A stretch of 64,000 nucleotides of DNA from Kiritimatiellaeota bacterium B1221 (lineage in GTDB: Bacteria; Verrucomicrobiota; Kiritimatiellia; SS1-B-03-39; UBA6053), in the NCBI GenBank assembly GCA_029269125.1, contig JARHXX010000001.1, positions 1 to 64,000 on the forward strand. The letters run 5' to 3'. The first letter of the stretch is position 1, and each line of letters begins with the position of its first letter. A program made the position numbers and the translations under genes. The notes beneath the pieces were generated by a model, which saw only the letters and a list, made by a program, of their open reading frames with translations, did no database searches and was not told the origin of the DNA. Positions 8,178 through 15,698 of the stretch are shown piece after piece.

Positions 8178-8202
8178 AGTCCACGCACGGAGTGCGTGGA
8201 CT
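8178..8202. repeat. Perfect palindromic hairpin at the end of queE
   Basis: An 11-bp perfect stem (AGTCCACGCAC with GTGCGTGGACT) around a 3-base GGA loop. It touches the queE stop codon at 8201. On the queE strand it is not followed by a T run, so it is not a typical intrinsic terminator; it may be a REP-like element or an RNA-stabilising hairpin. Confidence 0.75.
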
Positions 8203-8848
8203 ACACACCTCTAGCCTGCGGATCCCATATAAACTTATGGATCTGAAGTTGCATCCTTACCGGCAGTCCGTCATCCAGAATCCATTCCGCCAAATCGGCA
8301 AACTCGACCGATCCCCAAACCGGCGAAAACAGCACCGGACAGATGGCAGTCAGATCTTCCCGCAAAATCAAATCTTTGGCCCACTCGTAATCCAAACGGT
8401 CTTTGATCACAAATTTCAGTTCGTCCCCTGCATTGAGCACTTTCAGGTTTTCCATACGGTTCCGCGACATCATTCCGGAACCGGGACATTTCACATCCAT
8501 GATCCTTCTCACCCGCGGATCCACCCCCGAAATATCCAACGAACCTGAAGTCTCCAGCATCACTTCATACCCCTCTTCACACAGACGTCGCATCAAAGGA
8601 ATCGCGCCCTCCTGAACCAAGGGCTCTCCCCCCGTGACTTCCACCAATTTACAGGGATAGCCGGAAATCGAATCCAGCACCTGATCGATCGACATCTCCT
8701 TCCCTTCGTAAAAAGTGTATTCGGAATCGCACCACGCACAGCGTAAATTACAGAAGGACAAGCGAATAAAGATGCAAGGCCAGCCGGAACGCTCGCCTTC
8801 GCCTTGAATACTAAAAAAGATTTCGTTTATTTGGAGCTTATCAGACAT
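8201..8848 (-). CDS. queE: 7-carboxy-7-deazaguanine synthase
   Basis: Radical-SAM enzyme that turns 6-carboxytetrahydropterin into 7-carboxy-7-deazaguanine, the step after QueD. The 215-residue protein starts with the substrate/SAM loop FFSIQGEGERSGWPCIFIRL. The cluster-binding cysteines are Cys33, Cys37 and Cys40 in CNLRCAWC, the CX3CX2C spacing of this family. VTGGEPLVQEGAI is the GGEP motif contacting SAM. queC and queF are not in the window. A 15-base-loop hairpin (8869-8893) lies just upstream, but I could not match it to a preQ1 riboswitch. Confidence 0.95.
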   Translation of the reverse strand: MSDKLQINEIFFSIQGEGERSGWPCIFIRLSFCNLRCAWCDSEYTFYEGKEMSIDQVLDSISGYPCKLVEVTGGEPLVQEGAIPLMRRLCEEGYEVMLETSGSLDISGVDPRVRRIMDVKCPGSGMMSRNRMENLKVLNAGDELKFVIKDRLDYEWAKDLILREDLTAICPVLFSPVWGSVEFADLAEWILDDGLPVRMQLQIHKFIWDPQARGV

Positions 8849-8898
8849 GACATCGGAGTATCAGGTTACCCGCCATAGACAAGCAAAAGCGGGATGGA

Positions 8899-9693
8899 TC
8901 ACATGACCGTGTCATCAAGGTCAGCCCGCGATCCATTGCCGGCTTTCGGTTCCACGATAATCACCGTTATATTATCAAAACCGCCCGCTTCATTAGCTTT
9001 ATTCACCAAATCCGCAGCCGGATCCACCGAACTCAAAGAAAGGATATCTCCCATTTGCGCATCCGGGACCATATTATAGAGTCCGTCACTGCATAACAAA
9101 AAGAGATCGCCGGCTTTCACCTCAATCTCTGCACGGTCGACCAATACATCGTCTCGCACTCCCACGGCCCGGGTGATCACTCCCGCCATAAACATCGGAA
9201 TCATCGCTGTATCTTTAATTCCCGATTCCGCCGCCAGGGAATGATCTTGAGTCAACGCTTCTAAATTCCGGTTTCGATACCGGTAAAGTCGACTGTCCCC
9301 CACGTGCAACACACAGGCACGACTCATATCCTTCACATCAAAACAAATCACCACTACCGTCGTTCCCATCCCGCTAATGCCCCGAACCTCCGCCTCCTTC
9401 TTGATAATACCACTCGCCTCTACAATGGCCTTCTCCACCAAATCCACTATTTCCGGGAAAGAGAGATCCTGCCCGTTTTTAGATTGAAAGGTCCGGGTCA
9501 TTTGCTCCACAACCTGCTGGCTGGAGAAATCGCCTCCGTCTACTCCGCCCATCCCATCAGCGACCAGGAAAACGCCATACCGGGCAATCACCCCCAACGA
9601 ATCCTCGTTCCGTTGACGCCGCTTCCCCACATCGGTTCGACTGAAAATCCGAAACTGTACAGGATTCACCATTCCGGGCGGTTGCTCACTCAT
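8899..9693 (-). CDS. PP2C-family protein serine/threonine phosphatase
   Basis: Metal-dependent phosphatase of the Stp/PrpC type that removes phosphate from Ser/Thr of proteins. The 264-residue protein has the bacterial PP2C motifs in order: RTDVGKRRQRNEDSLG, VFLVADGMGGVDGG with metal-binding aspartates, GTTVVV, LHVGDSRLYRY, the TQDHS loop, FLLCSDGLYNMV and DNITVIIV. There is no membrane segment or extra domain. No partner Hanks-type kinase is nearby, so its substrate cannot be read from context. The gene stands alone between queE and the exonuclease gene. Confidence 0.93.
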   Translation of the reverse strand: MSEQPPGMVNPVQFRIFSRTDVGKRRQRNEDSLGVIARYGVFLVADGMGGVDGGDFSSQQVVEQMTRTFQSKNGQDLSFPEIVDLVEKAIVEASGIIKKEAEVRGISGMGTTVVVICFDVKDMSRACVLHVGDSRLYRYRNRNLEALTQDHSLAAESGIKDTAMIPMFMAGVITRAVGVRDDVLVDRAEIEVKAGDLFLLCSDGLYNMVPDAQMGDILSLSSVDPAADLVNKANEAGGFDNITVIIVEPKAGNGSRADLDDTVM

Positions 9694-9786
9694 AAACCCT
9701 GGGTCCTGCTCGTACGGTTTGGAAGATAACGAATATTTGTCATACTAGATTCATACTACCGGAATAATCATTAGGCAATAAGCAAT

Positions 9787-10380
9787 TTAAGAAGCCATTC
9801 CACGTTTTTTCTTCAATTCAACCAAAGCCAAATACAATTTTCGGGAAACCCAGGCATCCGTCGCAGCATACTTTTCCTGCTTTTCACTTAAAACATCGGT
9901 CGCCCAATTGGACACCTGGGCCCCTTTACTGATCCTTCCATCCAACAATAATGCCGACAAAGGCCGCAGCCCGGTATTTCGAAAGAGTAAACTCTCCGCC
10001 ATTTTCCCCACATCTTTGAATCCGGCATCATCAAAAGGTTCCAAATCTTTCAACTCCTGAACATCCCGCTTAATCGCCACACCCGCTTTCACAATTTTAG
10101 GATTCGCCAGTACCGCAAAAAGCGGTTTCAAATCTGATATTTTTTGCAATTGAAACATCCACACTTGGGATTCGCCGCCTAACTGCAGGAGACTCGGCAA
10201 ATAGGACTCCCCTTTTCGAAAGGCGGGACGGGTTTCCGTATCAAAACCCAAAACGGTTTCAGCTTCAATATCCGCCAATACTTCCTGCACCCCCTCATCA
10301 CTTTTTATCAGGGAATAAGGACCCGTATACTCCAATAAAGGCTTCTCATTGATTTCGGCTTTGGTTATGGAATAATTCAT
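9787..10380 (-). CDS. RNase D-like 3'-5' exonuclease (DEDDy fold)
   Basis: A 197-residue protein with only the exonuclease domain. Exo I is VLGFDTETRPAF (Asp-x-Glu), the middle Asp is in the AGVAIKRDVQEL stretch, and Exo III is YAATDAWVSRKLYL with the conserved Asp and a Tyr four residues earlier. It lacks the HRDC domains of full RNase D, as do many small RNase D-like proteins and the WRN exonuclease domain. Its ATG overlaps the ATG of the divergent lipoprotein gene by two bases, so both promoters must lie inside the opposite gene or the start sites are further in. Confidence 0.85.
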   Translation of the reverse strand: MNYSITKAEINEKPLLEYTGPYSLIKSDEGVQEVLADIEAETVLGFDTETRPAFRKGESYLPSLLQLGGESQVWMFQLQKISDLKPLFAVLANPKIVKAGVAIKRDVQELKDLEPFDDAGFKDVGKMAESLLFRNTGLRPLSALLLDGRISKGAQVSNWATDVLSEKQEKYAATDAWVSRKLYLALVELKKKRGMAS

Positions 10381-10978
10381 GAAAACTCTCTTTTACTTTA
10401 ATAGATTAAACAGGCCGCACCTTGCCCTTTCCTTGCTTCGCTTGCAACTCTTGAGCCTCATTTTTCTGGGGATAAGTGGCTGCGTAAGCACACCGCCCCC
10501 CCATTTAAGCACCCTCCTTCCCGAAGGCTACTACAAGTTCTCCTGCCCCATCGTTTACAAAAATGGATTTGTTGAACTCAGCCATAAAGACGGACTGGTT
10601 CATGTACAGCTTCTGGAAAACTTCACCGGAAACTTCTCCTTCAAGGTTTCGGACAGCGGCGCACTGGAAATCACCAAAGACAATATGGATTACCCGGGCC
10701 TCAAAAGAACATTTAAAGGCGAGGGACAAATCATTCGCCCCGGGAATGCCGAAGGAAACGCCGTGGTTTGGCTGAAATCCGTGGGCCCCGTCAGTCGCAA
10801 TCACCGTGAAGGCGAATGGGTGCTCTATGCCGCCTCCGCCGAAGAAACCGCGTCATTTCTGCGCAAACAAAAAGCGCTTGAGGCCAGAAAAGCCCGGGCG
10901 GAAGCCGCCAGCCAACGAAATACGGAACCGATACCGTCCCCTTCAAAAGAGGATCGGGCCGCCGGTGCAAATCAATAG
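10379..10978 (+). CDS. Putative lipoprotein, function unknown
   Basis: 199 residues with a lipoprotein signal: basic start, hydrophobic stretch and the lipobox LGISGC at residues 30-35, so the mature protein would begin at Cys35 and be lipid-anchored. The body (residues 45-150) is a compact, probably beta-rich domain with no family I recognise. The C-terminus from about 160 is charged, with an Ala/Arg/Lys/Glu-rich helix and a disordered Ser/Pro tail. It is transcribed away from the exonuclease gene with overlapping start codons, and no other gene follows it closely. Confidence 0.75.
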   Translation: MKTLFYFNRLNRPHLALSLLRLQLLSLIFLGISGCVSTPPPHLSTLLPEGYYKFSCPIVYKNGFVELSHKDGLVHVQLLENFTGNFSFKVSDSGALEITKDNMDYPGLKRTFKGEGQIIRPGNAEGNAVVWLKSVGPVSRNHREGEWVLYAASAEETASFLRKQKALEARKARAEAASQRNTEPIPSPSKEDRAAGANQ

Positions 10979-11196
10979 ATTTACATTCAGAGTTTCATTC
11001 CTTTTGGGTACAAAAACCCATGACTTCCCTCCCGCCTGCGTCTCCGGCAGGAATTACGGGAATCTCCGGTAATAATTCCTCACGAAAATAGCGGATTTTG
11101 TGGTTGCACCCAAGCAGGACTTCGGGTATGTACCCCCTTCCACTTTCAGATAAGGCCGTTCATTCAGAACGGAATCACGACTATAAAGGATTTATC

Positions 11197-11448
11197 ATGG
11201 CTAAATTAAATACCCGTGGCGCCAAAAAAACCACATCCGGCAGCACTATCACCCGTAAAGGTCTTCCCAAGAAGTCCGGCGGCATTGGTCTGAACACCAC
11301 CGGCATCAGCAAACGTACATTCAAAACCAACGCCCAACGGAAAAAAATCCGTTTCACAGATGGCACGGTTCGCACCATGTGGGTTAAAGCTTCCGACTTG
11401 AAAGCCGGAAAATACGATAATCCCCGCAAAGAAGACTTCCTTATTTAA
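11197..11448 (+). CDS. rpmB: 50S ribosomal protein L28, cysteine-free form
   Basis: Large-subunit protein L28, 83 residues. The recognisable part is TTGISKRTFKTNAQRKKIRF followed by DGTVRTMWVKASDLKAGK, matching the L28 core. No cysteine is present, so this is the zinc-independent (C-minus) type. The start at 11197 is chosen over a longer in-frame ATG at 11098 because AAGGA sits seven bases upstream and the protein then begins with a basic ribosomal N-terminus. rpmG follows after 21 bases. An inverted repeat GGAATTA/TAATTCC (11050-11079) and another CCGTTC/GAACGG (11156-11172) lie in the leader. Confidence 0.88.
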   Translation: MAKLNTRGAKKTTSGSTITRKGLPKKSGGIGLNTTGISKRTFKTNAQRKKIRFTDGTVRTMWVKASDLKAGKYDNPRKEDFLI

Positions 11449-11469
11449 CCCATTTTCTGGAGCAAAATT

Positions 11470-11628
11470 ATGCCACGCGATCTCATTAAACTCGTTTCCT
11501 CCGAAGGGACCGGTCACTTTTACACCATGACCAAAAACCAAAAACTCAAACCCGAGAAAATGGAAACCAAAAAATTCGATCCGGTTGCCCGTAAACACGT
11601 TGTTTACCGCGAAGCGAAAATCAAGTAA
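11470..11628 (+). CDS. rpmG: 50S ribosomal protein L33, cysteine-free form
   Basis: A short gene of 52 residues. It reads [18 protein letters not shown], then TMTKNQK and [19 protein letters not shown], matching L33 at its KFDPxxRKHVxYxExK end. There are no cysteines, so it is the zinc-independent version. It is cotranscribed with rpmB and ends 24 bases before a strong intrinsic terminator. The two cysteine-free proteins together could be either the only copies or zinc-starvation paralogs; the window cannot tell. Confidence 0.93.
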   Translation: MPRDLIKLVSSEGTGHFYTMTKNQKLKPEKMETKKFDPVARKHVVYREAKIK

Positions 11629-11652
11629 GGCTCACCCCTTTCCTTTGATCAG

Positions 11653-11679
11653 AAACCCGCCATTCGGCGGGTTTTTTTG
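11653..11679 (+). terminator. Intrinsic terminator after rpmB-rpmG
   Basis: Stem CCCGCC/GGCGGG with loop ATTC, followed directly by seven T residues. It closes the two-gene ribosomal operon. Confidence 0.9.
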
Positions 11680-11784
11680 TGCCTGAAAATGAAACAGGTC
11701 TCCCTCCCCGTTCCTTTTACATTTATTCAATATCGGTATTCACTTCGCGGGACCCGGTACGGCATGTTCCAGTATCCTTTCCAC

Positions 11785-12370
11785 AAAGCTGATCCCCCTT
11801 CAGACCATCGGGCGCCAGGATGGAACCATAAGGACCCTGGAACCAGCCCATCCGGAGACCTTGCCACTGGTGGCCACAAACGCATTATACCGGTCATGGG
11901 GACGTTCATCCGAACTGTTGTAACGACAGACCGTTTTATTTTTCTCATCATCGTTACTGCGTTAATAAGAATACCTGCTGCTGATAGCCGGGTACCCCGG
12001 GAGCAACCATTCCACATACGGAACCAACCGCAGACACCGCTCGTTGTCAGAATCATTCCGAAGTGTGAATTCCCAAATTTCGACCGGCTCATCTGGAGCC
12101 AGAAAAACACGGCCCTGGATTGCCGTCCGGGCAAAAGTCATTTCAAAACGGGAAGTCCCCAACCCCGCGGAAACCTGATACTCCCCTCCTTTCACCCGAC
12201 CCGGCAACCACCCGGTATGCCACGTTCTGCCTGAGCCCGCATCCTGCACGTAAAAATACCGGCGCCCGTCCCGAACCGCATCCACACATCCACGCGGATC
12301 ATTGTACATCAAGGCTGGATCATTAAATTTCCCGTCCCCACCCCCAAATTGATTGCCCCCTTACATAAGG
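11785..12370 (-). pseudogene. Broken GH94-type carbohydrate phosphorylase (cellobiose phosphorylase-like) fragment
   Basis: Part of the N-terminal beta-sandwich of a GH94 phosphorylase. The minus strand reads NDPRGCVDAVRDGRRYFYV, GLGTSRFEMTF, PDEPVEIWEFTLRNDSD and LVPYVEWLLPG, then stops at 11962. A second frame just downstream continues the same family with SSDERPHDRYNAFVATSGKVSGW (about 11850-11910), showing a frameshift. The catalytic (alpha/alpha)6 barrel is absent. The upstream end loses its frame near 12370. A functional family member would be about 800 residues, so this is clearly a remnant. The rest of 11680-12570 holds nothing I can identify. Confidence 0.75.
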
Positions 12371-12563
12371 TGATCATTCCACAAAAAGTTAATTTGCCCC
12401 GTGGCGGCGCCAGCAGATCCGTAATATGATATTCACGACCGCCGGATGAGAAATGACCAAATGTTTTTTACATGAAACCTGCACTTGTAAGAATGAAGAG
12501 AACCGATCATCAACAACAGTTGAGACAACATAGCGCAACTGTAATGTATACCGAAACCACCAC

Positions 12564-12600
12564 AAATAAAAAACCTGCAAACCGTAAAGTTTGCAGGTTT
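12564..12600 (-). terminator. Intrinsic terminator after tRNA-Arg(ACG)
   Basis: A 12-bp perfect inverted repeat (AAACCTGCAAAC with GTTTGCAGGTTT, 6-base loop) at 12571-12600, followed on the minus strand by a T-rich run. It lies right after the tRNA gene. Confidence 0.8.
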
Positions 12601-12604
12601 AAAA

Positions 12605-12681
12605 TGGTACACCGGAGAGGGTTCGAACCTCCAACCTTCTGATTCGTAGTCAGATGCTCTATCCAGTTGAGCTACCAGTGC
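12605..12681 (-). tRNA. tRNA-Arg (anticodon ACG)
   Basis: On the minus strand: acceptor GCACTGG pairing with CCGGTGT (two G-T pairs), D arm, anticodon stem TCTGA/TCAGA with loop CTACGAA, T arm with GGTTCGAACC, discriminator A and encoded CCA. ACG (modified to ICG) reads CGU/CGC/CGA arginine codons. A hairpin terminator follows. Confidence 0.94.
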
Positions 12682-12745
12682 ATGAGGGGGGTATTGTTGC
12701 CCTTATTTCACTCTTTTTGCAAGTGAAAAGTTCTAAAAAAAACAC

Positions 12746-13507
12746 TTATTCTTTCACCCGAACCGGCGTACCCGATGGAAGCAGGATAAACAGCTCCTCC
12801 ACATCTTCATTCCGCATCCGCACGCAGCCTAATGAAACCGCCTGTCCGATTTTTTCAGGTTCGTCTGTGCCGTGAATCCCAAATCCTTTCACGTCCCATC
12901 CCAGCCAATGCGTGCCAATTTTATGCCCCGGATCCCCGTAGGGAATTTTTTCTTTACTGACCGGATGCCACCAATCCGGATGGACAATGCGGTCGGTAAT
13001 TTTAAAGTCCCCCTCCGGAGTATTTGCTGTTGCACCGGTGGAGACATCATAGCGTTTAAAAAATTGGCCGCCTAAATATAAAGTAGCGGTATTTTCACTT
13101 TTATCGATCACCACATCGAAAGGCTCCACCAACACTTTAATACGCCGTCCCAAGCGAATATTATTAGAGCTCATCCGATTCATCGCTTTCAGCAATTCAA
13201 TGGTGGTGCCGGCCCGCCGGGAAATTTTGCCCAGGGTGTCCCCGGGTTGAACTTCCAACCAAATGCAGCCCGGCTGCTCATAAGGAGACATCAATAAAGC
13301 CATATTCATTTCCCCTGCCCGCATCAGGATCTCTTGCTTTAGGTCTTTATTCTCTGTCAAACCTGCGGCCCGTATCAAGGTGTCACGCGCTTCCACCCAG
13401 CGCCCCTCCCGGTAGGCAAGCTCCCCGCGTGCAACCATGGGCTGTACGTCCGCCCCCCAAACAAGAGAGGTCCATAAAACATACAGCAGTAAATAGCGCG
13501 CTCTCAT
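12746..13507 (-). CDS. L,D-transpeptidase with LysM domain
   Basis: Secreted cell-wall enzyme that would form 3-3 peptidoglycan crosslinks or attach proteins. The 253 residues comprise a signal peptide (about 1-18), a short helical region resembling a TPR-like repeat (25-70), a LysM peptidoglycan-binding domain (about 84-128: VQPGDTLGKISRRAGTT), and a YkuD catalytic domain. The active site is HGTDEPEKIGQAVSLGCVRM, with His212 and the nucleophile Cys228. Transcribed after parC, whose stop is next to its start (1-base contact at 13507), so the three genes parE, parC and this one may be one operon. Confidence 0.93.
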   Translation of the reverse strand: MRARYLLLYVLWTSLVWGADVQPMVARGELAYREGRWVEARDTLIRAAGLTENKDLKQEILMRAGEMNMALLMSPYEQPGCIWLEVQPGDTLGKISRRAGTTIELLKAMNRMSSNNIRLGRRIKVLVEPFDVVIDKSENTATLYLGGQFFKRYDVSTGATANTPEGDFKITDRIVHPDWWHPVSKEKIPYGDPGHKIGTHWLGWDVKGFGIHGTDEPEKIGQAVSLGCVRMRNEDVEELFILLPSGTPVRVKE

Positions 13508-15585
13508 CAGAAGTCCAACACCGCGTTAGGATCCAAATCAGATTCATCATCCCAGTTCCGGGGTTTTTTGATGCCGATATTGTTCACCTTTTTCATGGTG
13601 ATCTGGTTGCCCTTGGTTTTTGCTCCTTTCACCTGATAATCCGCGACCTTCAGCAACTGCTGGTGCACCCGCTGATTTTTCATGGGAGCAAACTTCACAT
13701 ACACATGCTCGGCCCCGCCTTCTTCAAACAGAATCACCTTGTTTTTCCCCTTGGGACATAAACTGTAATCTTTATTCTGAATACAGCCCCCGAAAGTGAA
13801 GCGCTTGATAAAGCTGGTTTGATTATGAGTATAGCAGACCAGGAATTCTTTATCCCGATCGTAAATACCAACATATTCAATATCCTTGCCCAGGAATTGT
13901 TTGTCCGGCGGTGCCATCAGTTGATACCGGCCATCCCGCCACACCACGATAATCTTATCCAGGGAGCTGCATTCAAGAAGTTCTTCACCCTCACGAACAT
14001 TGTATCCCAGATATCCCGCTTTTTTATCATAACGAATCTTGAGCTCACTGGCAGTCAATTTACGCACTTCAATTTTCTTGAACCCATCTTCATGCACTTG
14101 GGTAAGTCGTGGATAGTCTTTTGCGTATTTTCTCTTCAGTCCCTTGAGGAAATCAACGGCATAATCCACAATTCGTTTGAGGTTTCGCTCCACCTCTTCC
14201 AAGGCGAGCAGGATATCCTCCAAGTCCTTACGGTTTTTATCCATATCAAAGCGACTGATCCGTTTAATGCGGACGCCCAACAACATTTCCACATCATCCA
14301 TGGTCACATCGCGCTTGAGTAGCTTCCGGAATTTGTTCACCCCATCCAGCACCGCCTTCTGCACCAACGCATAAGTCTTACATTCTTCAATGTCTTTGTA
14401 GATCCGGTTTTCAATAAAGATCTGCACCAGGGTTTTGTTATGGAATTCATCTAGCAAGCGGTTCTTCTCCCACTCCAACTCCTGCTCCAGAATCCTCAGC
14501 AGACGGTCACTTAACTTCCGCAGCACATCATTCACCGTGAGTTCCACCGGACGGTTGTCCTCAATACACATGATCATACTGTTCACCGAAATTTCACAGT
14601 CCGTGAAGGCATACAGTTTCTGAATGGTGATATCCGGATCCTGTCCGGCCACCAACTTCAGCTGCAACTCTACTTTTTCCGCGGTGTAATCCTGAATAGA
14701 CCGAATTTTAATTTTCTTCTTCCGGATCGCATCCTCAATGGTCTTAATCAGTTGCTCGGTCGTGGTGTTGTAAGGCAACTCCCGAATAATCAGATCTTTC
14801 CCGTCTTTCTCAATCACCGCCCGGACTTTTACTTTGCCCCGGCCCAGATCATACTCACTGGCATCCATCACCCCGCCGGTCAAAAAGTCCGGCAGCAGCT
14901 TTTTCGGACTCCGCCCTTTGAGAATCTCCATCTGCGCCTGCAGCAGTTCTCCGAAGTTGTGGGGCAGAATCTTGGTGGAAAGCCCCACCGCAATCCCTTC
15001 TGCACCCAACATCAATAACAAAGGCAGCTTGGAAGGTAACAGCACCGGCTCTTCATTCCGTCCGTCATAGCTGGGAATGAACTTGGTCAGATGCTTATTA
15101 AAAATCTGTTCCCGGGCCAGGGGGGTCAATCGGCATTCAATATACCGCGAAGCCGCCGCCGGATCGCCAGTATGTAGATTTCCGTAGTTCCCCTGACCTT
15201 CAATCAAATAGCGTTTATTCGCCAAGGTCACCAAAGCATCGGCAATCGACGCATCCCCGTGAGGATGGAATTGCATGGTGTACCCCACAATATTGGCCAC
15301 CTTAATAAATTTGCCGTCATCATTGCGGAACAAAGACCACATAATCCGGCGCTGAACCGGTTTGAGACCATCTTCCAAACTGGGAATCGCCCGATCTTTG
15401 ATCACATATCCGGCATATTCCAAAAAGTTGAAATCCACCAGGTCTTTGAGTACGGGTTCGTCTTCATCCCCCTCCCAGGTACTTTCAACTTTTTCAGGCT
15501 CCTGCTCGGTATCGGTATCAGCACCGGTATCCACTTCTGGAGTGTCCCCATCCTCAAACAAATCTTTTTCGTCGTCCTTGATCAT
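13507..15585 (-). CDS. parC: DNA topoisomerase IV subunit A (GyrA/ParC family)
   Basis: Breakage-rejoining subunit of a type IIA topoisomerase. 692 residues from the chosen start: acidic N-terminal tail of about 45 residues, then DGLKPVQRRIMWSL, the FHPHGD motif, GQGNYGN, and AASRYIECRL with the catalytic Tyr148. A long coiled coil follows (about 330-470). The C-terminal domain is short and I see no QRRGGKG gyrA box, which favours topo IV over gyrase. Start at 15585 chosen because GGAGGA is correctly spaced before it; six codons upstream is another ATG. A 38-codon ORF bridges the gap to parE. Confidence 0.92.
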   Translation of the reverse strand: MIKDDEKDLFEDGDTPEVDTGADTDTEQEPEKVESTWEGDEDEPVLKDLVDFNFLEYAGYVIKDRAIPSLEDGLKPVQRRIMWSLFRNDDGKFIKVANIVGYTMQFHPHGDASIADALVTLANKRYLIEGQGNYGNLHTGDPAAASRYIECRLTPLAREQIFNKHLTKFIPSYDGRNEEPVLLPSKLPLLLMLGAEGIAVGLSTKILPHNFGELLQAQMEILKGRSPKKLLPDFLTGGVMDASEYDLGRGKVKVRAVIEKDGKDLIIRELPYNTTTEQLIKTIEDAIRKKKIKIRSIQDYTAEKVELQLKLVAGQDPDITIQKLYAFTDCEISVNSMIMCIEDNRPVELTVNDVLRKLSDRLLRILEQELEWEKNRLLDEFHNKTLVQIFIENRIYKDIEECKTYALVQKAVLDGVNKFRKLLKRDVTMDDVEMLLGVRIKRISRFDMDKNRKDLEDILLALEEVERNLKRIVDYAVDFLKGLKRKYAKDYPRLTQVHEDGFKKIEVRKLTASELKIRYDKKAGYLGYNVREGEELLECSSLDKIIVVWRDGRYQLMAPPDKQFLGKDIEYVGIYDRDKEFLVCYTHNQTSFIKRFTFGGCIQNKDYSLCPKGKNKVILFEEGGAEHVYVKFAPMKNQRVHQQLLKVADYQVKGAKTKGNQITMKKVNNIGIKKPRNWDDESDLDPNAVLDF

Positions 15586-15698
15586 GCCTGTTCCTCCGAA
15601 CAATAAATCCCGATGCCGATTTCCCGACCTCCGATCTCCGGCATTCCAACCTTCCCACTTTCCAACCCTCCCATTTTCTCACTTTCCCGCTTCTTCAT
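15582..15698 (-). CDS. Possible 38-residue intercistronic ORF made of a purine-rich repeat
   Basis: The frame starts with an ATG overlapping the parE stop (ATGA) and ends at a TGA overlapping the parC start (ATGA-type), so it exactly fills the spacer. It encodes MKKRESEKMGGLESGKVGM, then PEIGGREIGIGIYCSEEQA. The DNA is a degenerate repeat of GGGAAAGTGAGAAAATGG-like and GGTCGGGAAATCGG units. No domain is recognised. It may simply be a repeat that keeps translation coupled between parE and parC, rather than a functional protein. Confidence 0.35.
   Translation of the reverse strand: MKKRESEKMGGLESGKVGMPEIGGREIGIGIYCSEEQA

Noticed and set aside
8849-8898. preQ1 riboswitch before queE
   Set aside because: A CCCGC/GCGGG hairpin (8869-8893) is present, but the sequence lacks the conserved preQ1-I core and the gap of 50 bases leaves no space for class II.
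11677-12234. 185-codon plus-strand frame
   Set aside because: It is antisense to the GH94 remnant, whose motifs are clear on the minus strand.
12389-12580. 63-codon minus-strand frame
   Set aside because: Runs through the terminator hairpin and shows no protein-like composition.
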